From positions 2,356,001-2,420,000 of the forward strand of contig NEEC01000009.1 of the NCBI GenBank assembly GCA_002189035.1: a stretch of 64,000 nucleotides of DNA. Reading direction: 5' to 3'. Positions 57,072 to 64,000 of the stretch are shown here, one piece after another. Position 1 is the first letter of the stretch; every line of letters starts with the position of its first letter. Origin of the DNA: Utricularia gibba (Eukaryota > Streptophyta > Magnoliopsida > Lamiales > Lentibulariaceae). Made by a program: the position numbers and the translations under genes. The notes beneath the pieces are model-generated. The model did not search any database and had not been told where the DNA came from. It worked only from the letters and a program-made list of their open reading frames with translations.

Positions 57072-60000
57072 TCATCCGCCAAAGAGAAATGAGGCAGCTT
57101 GTTCTTCATTGCCACCAAAAAGCCTCAGTGCTTCAACCACTTGTTCCCTACTGAACCCCAGTTGCACGAGCTTTTCAACTTTAGCTTCGGAATCGGGTCT
57201 CTGCAGTCGAAATCAAAAACCATTGCACAGGGCGTCTCGCCGAAGAAGCAAGAAAACAAGGAAGAGCAGATTAAAACATGATACATACCTCAGAACCAGT
57301 CCTTGGACCAAGTCCTGTAGTTTTTGCAACATGGAAGGAAGAAAAAAGGTTAGTTTCAGAAAGAGGGAAAAAAATATCGAGCCTTACAAAACAATGATGG
57401 AGTCACTTGTAGATAATACCGTAAAAACACATACACACATTGCATGGACAAGGGACTGACTGTAGTGGCTGTTAGCCTAAAGTTCAAGATGGGTTTTCTG
57501 AACTTGTTTGGCACGGATTCTGTGTTCTAAACTTACCCGTGTACTCAGAATGTTTGTTCAATTCTCTGCTAGATAAGGAAAGGGTGTATATAGAGAAGAC
57601 AGCAAAGTCTATGGGATTTCGTGTATGGCAAAAAAAATTAGCTAAGGTGTCATTGTCGGCAAAGAGCAATAACAGGCCACAAAATCATCATCAGTAATTC
57701 TTGAATGAGAGAAAAAAAGAGAGCAGAAAACTGACCAGACGAAGCCCCTGCTGTTGAAAGCATTTGTTCTCTGGCTGCAGGTTTCTCCTGATAACCGAAA
57801 CATATTTGCTAGGTTTAAAAGGAATGGAGTAAGAAAATGTATCAGTAGAAAATGCTTACGCACTTGTGTCACACCAGAGATGGAGGCTTCCTTGGAGCGT
57901 CTCTCTTCATCAAAAAACTGGGAGGGAATGTCCTTCTCTGATATCATTCAGCAGCAGGGAGATGAAAATAAAGACCAGAATAGAAGTGATGTTTGAGAAG
58001 AAACAGTGAAATATCCAGCATAAATACCAGCAAGAAAGGGCACAGCAACCTCCCCCCCCCACTCTCAGCACGTTGTCCTTGAGATCAATAATGCACTGGA
58101 CATAATAATGTCGTAAGTGAAAAACCACATTTGGTTTAATAAAATTCAAAAAAACATTTCACCGATGATAAAGGCTTTACTTGGTGCTTGCGAAGCATAT
58201 CCAGACCAAAGAGAAACTCCATGTTGGGGAATCCAGCACGATGAAGGAACATGGATAGAATATACTTCCAATCTGGCATATTAAATATTTAAGTAAAACA
58301 GGAACTCGAATTTGGTAATGCAGAATTGAAGAACAGAGATTCATTTGATACATGAATAACATAAAATATAGCATAAACACCCAAAAGAGAGAGAAACTGC
58401 AGTCATTGCCAGCATACTTTAATTGGAGCAACATGTATGCGCCCTATAATTTCTGACTGGCCAACTCCGTGTGCAATACCTTTATACCTAGTATCCAAAA
58501 GCCTTAATAACCTAGAGAACAAAATAAAAGGTAGCTGCGTCACCAAAAGCCAAAAATTGAATAATCAGTAGTTTTGAGGATGACTGACCCACAACGTTCA
58601 GCACAGCTTTTTGATATAATTGTAGACTGAGCCCCACTGTCAACAAATGCCTATGGAAAAGAAATATGGAGATATAACTATGATACCAGACAAGCTTTTT
58701 CCATCAAATCTGATTTGAGACACATGACACATCACTGTATAAACTTTACACCTTCAGTGGGACACCATTGACTTCCATGTCCACATACAGCATTACCTTC
58801 AGTGGGAAATAATAATAAGTTTAAACCTTAAAAGTTACAATAACCCAGAATTCAAATATAATTTTTGCAAACAAGTTACCACTCGTGCAAATCCTTCAGG
58901 ATTGTACTCCAAGGCTGCCGCCCAGTTCTCATCAATGCCTTTCTGCAATACAAGAACAGGAATAACAGGCTCAAGCTATTTGAAGAAGAATGCAGTGCAA
59001 AAATGTGCAAGAAAATGGATTGCTTAATCATCAGCATCAGTTAAAAAAGACATAAGAAAACCAAATAATATACAATAAAAAAGAAACGAGAGGTTGGTTT
59101 GTTTGGCATCAGCATCAGTTAACAACCATATCAACACAATCATAACCAAAAACAGAACATCTCGAAATACGCCACAAACAACAACCATCCTGTCCAAAAG
59201 ATGACCAAAACCCTAACAGTATGTTTCTCTACTGCAACAAAACTACACCCTCCCGACCTAGCAACATAACTCTCTATCGAAACTAAATGTAGATTGATAT
59301 AACCTCCCTGTATGACACAAAACCAGAGATACGACATAAACTAAATAAACTGGGGAGGTTAAGGAGAAGCCTTGCAAACCTATTGTAAGCTAGAAAACAG
59401 AAAAACACCGACATGATAAAGGGCATAAAGTTGCTAATTTAAAAAAAAAACAGTAAATAATGCCTGTCGTATGGCTGCTTCAATTTTCTTTTGAGCCTCC
59501 ACATCAAAGGGATCTGCATAAAGCAAAGCCTGCAAAAGTAAATCAGAAAAACATGTCGGATGAAATGCACTCCAGCTCGATTAAGTAGGTAACCAGAATA
59601 TCAAAGACATCATGCTTCTCATGCATCTAATCAGAGAAACCATTAACATTAACCAGATGAAATTTCCAATACTTGATAACAAATTTAGCATGCATACAAT
59701 TGCAGCACGACTTCCCATCAAACATCAGTTATCATCTAAAAGATAGTTAAATAATTTAAAAATGTAACCAGCTAATAATTCCCAATTCTACCACCAAAGT
59801 CCAGTATTGTTGAACAAATTCATCAGTAAAAATGACTACTTTTTGGGCACAAAGAGGCACACCCATGCAATTTTAATATATAAAATAACAGAAGCAAATG
59901 TACATATGAATCCAAAGATGAAACAGACCATCTCCTCTTCGTGTTGGCGCCTTAATTCATTTCTCTGTTGATTTCGTACACGTAATAGTTCTTGCAGCCT

Positions 60001-60998
60001 GTTGAGATCATTTCCGAGAATAGCTTGTGCTAACTCAGGATCATTCTGTGTGTTCAATAACACTAGGCCTTAGTTTAAAATGATTAATGATCAAACAAAT
60101 CTTATAACTAACTTTCCGTACCTGAAACAATTGGGTCATTATATTAGGATCATTGCGCAACTGCTGTTGAAAGGCAGAGGCGTTCACTGCTGATCCATCA
60201 GGATTGAAGCCGCCTAGGTTTTGGGGCCCTCCAACTCTACTATACTCAGACAACACATACTCAATGAGGACGAAGAAGGAATCAAAAACATTCCTTCTAC
60301 ACATTTCCATTGAAAAAAGAAATTGAAAAGATGAGGATCTCATTGTTAAAACCATAGCCAAGTATTGAAAGTTACAAGGCTTATGAAAGCTGCATATTTG
60401 CAGACGACACATGATATTTTCAATTTACATGATATGTCAGCTCTAATCCTAGTCATCTACAACGAAAGTTAACCTGGATTGTATTGATGACAAGGCACCA
60501 GAAACCATCATAATCAGATCTCCATCGCTGACCCCAACAAAACTCAATTTCTCGGAGTTACCCATCTCCCTTCCATTATACAGCAACTGCTGGTTGTGAT
60601 GAGGAACCTGGGTCTGTTCACTCAAAGTTCAAATTACATGGAGTTACACCCTACTACCAATTACTATCTCTACAAAGACCAGAATCAATCAGGACAGATT
60701 TAACCTCAACTTCTAGCAGCGCTTTCAAGTTCTCAACCTGGAAAAAGAAATGCGATGTGGGTGGGTTCTTTCAAGTTTCAACCATAAAAATGTCAAGAAA
60801 CTAGGAAAGAAAATAAAAGAAAAAAAAACAGCAAACGGCCTCAAAACATCATAGAAAATCCAAATATGAGATCTTTCGATTTCCGGCCATAAAACCGCCT
60901 CAAAACATGGAATTCCAGTAAGGATGAATTACAGTTTCCTCCCGATCAACGTCAAGCGTGACGATTTGCTCGTCGGCTGTCATCACAGTAATCTTCAT
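57072..60998 (-). CDS. DDI1: DDI1, ubiquitin receptor with retropepsin-like protease domain
   Basis: This is a shuttle factor that links ubiquitylated proteins to the proteasome and carries an aspartic protease fold. The sixteen minus-strand exons are 60933-60998, 60705-60737, 60474-60613, 60122-60239, 59929-60045, 59464-59529, 58880-58942, 58752-58796, 58589-58650, 58418-58502, 58181-58272, 58028-58095, 57864-57937, 57736-57787, 57289-57314 and 57072-57200 (about 412 aa). A UBL domain covers residues 1 to about 72, the catalytic DSGA motif has Asp near 220 (AFVDSGAQST), and a UBA domain ends in FLFGG. Exon 11 lacks a base at the G4 run 58226-58229 (DSPNMEFLFG when added). Exon 12 has a C9 run, 58052-58060, of the wrong length for VGGGEV. 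The intron after IEAAIRQ starts with GC. Confidence 0.92.
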
Positions 60999-62130
60999 CT
61001 TTCTCCGGCTCCCAAGTGTTGAAGGGATTGTAGATCAATTGGGCAATTAAACACAACAATGGAATCCGAGGAACGTTCTCGAATTGAGTAGAGCGACAGC
61101 TCCTCTGCCGTACTTCCCAAGTTATCTTCCCCTTCACTTGACCGTCTTCGCTTCCATCTAGACCTCTTCTTCCCCTTGGGTTTTCTTCGCAACAAGTAAT
61201 TTTCAACTACAGAATTTTATTTTTATATTTATCGCACTTTATATTCTAAAATAACAAATATAAACTCAACATTCATTGCAAGAAATCGATCCGTCTGTGG
61301 AACGAATTCCAGTAAATTCGAAAGCGCTCGGGAAAAAAACCAGGTAGGTTTTCATCCATCCCGCGCGATCCGCATCCGCTTCTCCATTTCCTTTCATCTC
61401 CAGATTAATTTTCGCACACGGAATTCCGGTAACGAATCACGATCGCCGCCACAAAATCGGATCTGCCGGACGTTCACAGATGAGGAGTTGTTCAATTCTA
61501 CGGCGTATACACAGCATTTCGCCGGCGTATTCCTCGATCGAAGTATGGATAAAATTTCTTCTTTTTTGTGTGTGAGTCGATGATTAGTAGTTAATTTCAC
61601 TCCTGCATACGTGGTGTGCATGTATAATCCTCCTGTTTTCACCTTTGGATTTTATACACAAATTCTATTTTATACCGTGCTTTTCGAATTCAATAATTTT
61701 TAATTATATTTTAAAAAATATTATTGAATATATTTTTCGATTTAATTATTTAAAAAATATTATTGAATATTTTAATTATAAAAAATGTTTTTTTGAATGA
61801 CAACGTGACCATCGCGTCATCTCCAACTGGCAGAACGGAACGTGACAAGCGCTGTAATGTTAGCGCCGGATATTCCTTTTATTGGACCAAAGTATCTGAA
61901 ATAAATATATGTGTACCCGCCTACCACAATAAAGGGCAGTCGCTTTCAGTAAAAAAATTCCACCTTCAATAAATGTGCAACTCTTTCTTGGTATTCATTT
62001 GTACTGCCGCTCTCTCCTCGAATCTCCCACGCCGACGCACCAGTCTCTGACCCGGCGGCTGATTTTTCTCCGCCGCACGTCTCGGATTTCGACTGCCGTT
62101 GGGCTGGATCTGGTGACGCGCTCTGAGGCG
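60999..62130. other. Divergent promoter region
   Basis: This lies between DDI1 (-) and the KH gene (+). It is AT-rich at 61640-61800. Nothing else is recognised apart from a GC-richer leader just before 62131. Confidence 0.45.
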
Positions 62131-63605
62131 ATGTCGTCGGGGAGGTACATGGCGTACTCGCCGTCTCCCTCCGCACCTCAGTCTCCGCATATCGGCTACG
62201 CGGGATTCCACGGTTCCTTTGATCGTGTCGATCTTGAGAAGTAAGTCGCTGTGCTTCCTATTGTTTTCGTAGCGATGACAGGGAGTTCATGGCCTGTTGC
62301 GGAGTGATTCGGGTGTTGTGTTACCGATCAATCGGCGCTTTTGCTTTCCTCCTGTACTGTTTGTCATTCTTCTCCCTTTTTGAGACTGTGCGTTTCAGTG
62401 TGTATCAGAAAACGAAAAGTTTACTAAATAATGGTTTAGAATGCGGAGGAGTCGGTCGTGTATATAGTATGTGTTGCTTCTCCGCCGCTGCACATGTATA
62501 TTTCTCGTGTTTGTGATCTCAAGCAGCTAGTAGACAGCTGCCTTTATATCGTACAGAAAATGAGTAAAGGGAGAAACTGTTTCTTTTCATGAAAAGAATA
62601 AAGCTGCCATCTTTGATTATTTTCTGAGAGCTTCTAAACCAGCGCATTACAGAATTTCAAATCTACGCTTAATTCTCCCCATAATTCTGGATCTGTTATG
62701 ACCTTGCTATTAATGCTTCTGCTCATAATTTTCAGGTATTTGGTGGAGTTGCTAGATGAATGTAAAAAGCTCAATCCCTTTATGCCTGTGCTTCCAAATT
62801 GCTATCAGTTGCTGAATAAAGGTGAGCTTTTCTTGTTTTATGCGCAATTCTTAAAGATTCGGCTCCCCTATTGTGATTCAGTGTTCATTTTTCCTTATTC
62901 CATCATTTATTTCTGCATTCGGTCCCTGGTAATGTGAATCCGCTGATGAATACTTAAAACAGGGTTATGTAGTCTCTAGAATTATGTCGAAATGTTATTG
63001 TTGTCGTCATCGGTAGAGGTTTCATCATTGCCCGTTAACCTGGTAGCGGTGCACTGTTGTCCCATCAAGCAAAATGTTAATCTGATTTACACGAGATTGT
63101 GCTGATTTATGTCTCTTTCTGACCTGGCTTTTATTTTTGCTCTGCATGTGCCTCAGATATAGGCAGAAAAATCTGCCATTTGTAGTCAATTTCTATTCTG
63201 GGATTAGCACTGGCTCATTTCAACTTCAATGGGGAAAGCTTGAAAACTATTTCCCTTGTGTTGTTGAGCAACATGTGCAGTGACTAACCACTACAGAACC
63301 AGTAGTGTACACATTACGATCTTAACTATCTTTTTGGTGTGCATCTGTAATTTTAGCGCGCATGTTTTTCTAGGGATTTGGACTAACCAATTCACTATTG
63401 GCTAATGTTAAGCAGCCTAACTGGTGTATCTTATTTCAAAATTGACCTTTTTGAAGCAGAAATTTTGGATGTAACTACTCTGTTGAGGAATGCATCAGTT
63501 TTAGAACAAAGTGGGGCTGAACATGCAAGCCCCGTGGCTTCAGGAGGGATGTATTCAAATGCAGGAGCTAAAGTGAACGGATGGGCATCACCATTTCAAT
63601 CAGAA
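62131..63605 (+). CDS. QUAKING-like KH/STAR RNA-binding protein, 5' part only
   Basis: This is the beginning of a nuclear KH-domain protein like Arabidopsis At5g56140 and At2g38610. The exons found are 62131-62240, 62736-62821 and 63460-63605. They encode MSSGRYMAYSPSPSAPQSPH, the STAR N-terminal dimerisation block KYLVELLDECKKLNPFMPVLP then NCYQLLNKEILDVTTLL, and EHASPVASGGMYSNAGAKVN then GWASPFQSE, at which a GTATGA donor follows. The last 395 bases of the window are intron, so the KH domain itself lies beyond 64000. Family members bind RNA and influence splicing or flowering; rice SPIN1 is one. The frame is continuous so far. Confidence 0.85.
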
Positions 63606-64000
63606 GTATGAATGCCAACCATTAACATAACCTTTATTTGATCTGATTATGCTATGTTTCACGCAATATAAATCCAAAATCTAATTCTAACTTTACTGTA
63701 CTGCATTCATTCTTTGACTCATTAGATTTGGGTTCTCGTAACAGGTCTGCGAAGCTAACAGATGACAAATGATATGCTATTTGCCCTTAGCCCACCTATT
63801 ATCCATCCTTCATTTGGCACAATATGTTCTTATTTGACATCTCTCTTCTGACCTCTGCTAACTGGCTTGTGCTTAAACTTAGATTAACATGTAGATTGCT
63901 TTTCTTTTTTAAATAGTTTCACAAGATCTGTATGATGAATGAATGAAGCATTTAGATAATGATATGCATGGCGTGTTTAGTTCAGTGTCAATACACTCTT

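Noticed and set aside
1-64000. A biosynthetic gene cluster or other coordinated system.
   Set aside because: The genes belong to unrelated housekeeping and regulatory families; neither arrangement nor content suggests a shared pathway.

Overview
The window is nuclear DNA of a flowering plant, most likely a eudicot. Genes have many short GT-AG introns, intergenic DNA is AT-rich, and the content is plant-specific: a WOX homeobox factor, Mg-chelatase CHLI, glyoxysomal isocitrate lyase, a thylakoid phosphoprotein, a ROTUNDIFOLIA-like peptide, an external NAD(P)H dehydrogenase and plant DUF families. I cannot name the species. Exon models were built by hand from splice signals, reading-frame continuity and recalled family sequences; no alignment was run.

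Layout. 1-8 kb: WOX9-type factor (+), CHLI (+), a decayed UBA2-type RNA-binding gene (-). 10-21 kb: a DUF688 protein (+), a GARP/G2-like transcription factor (-), isocitrate lyase (-) with a seed-type RY/ABRE promoter module, and a small type I membrane protein (+). 21-32 kb: the 22-exon SKI3 gene (+), a KIC/PBP1-like EF-hand protein (-) and a cluster III diacylglycerol kinase (+). 32-42 kb: TSP9 (+), a DUF4378 protein (-), a gene-poor stretch, an RTFL/DVL peptide gene (+), a PPR relic (-) and a RING-H2/DUF1117 ubiquitin ligase (-). 44-54 kb: Pumilio (+), a plastid membrane protein (-), an uncharacterised plant protein (-) and a PPR protein (+). 54-64 kb: NDB1-type NADPH dehydrogenase (-), the DDI1 ubiquitin receptor (-), and the 5' part of a QUAKING-like KH gene (+) running off the end.

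These are independent nuclear genes, not a cluster or operon. Three RNA-metabolism genes (SKI3, Pumilio, QKI-like) and several organelle proteins are present, but nothing links them functionally. I found no mobile system, CRISPR array, biosynthetic cluster or convincing new system.

The most striking pattern is technical. Seven genes that otherwise look intact (G2-like, ICL, SKI3, DUF4378, Pumilio, the uncharacterised protein at 50.6-51.9 kb, DDI1) each carry one or two frameshifts. All ten sit in G or C homopolymers; nine are explained by one missing base and the tenth (a C9 run in DDI1) has the wrong length. This looks like residual long-read assembly error, and translations should be read with that in mind. 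The UBA2-type copy is different: it has a nonsense codon, mixed indels and changes at conserved residues, and looks like a true pseudogene.
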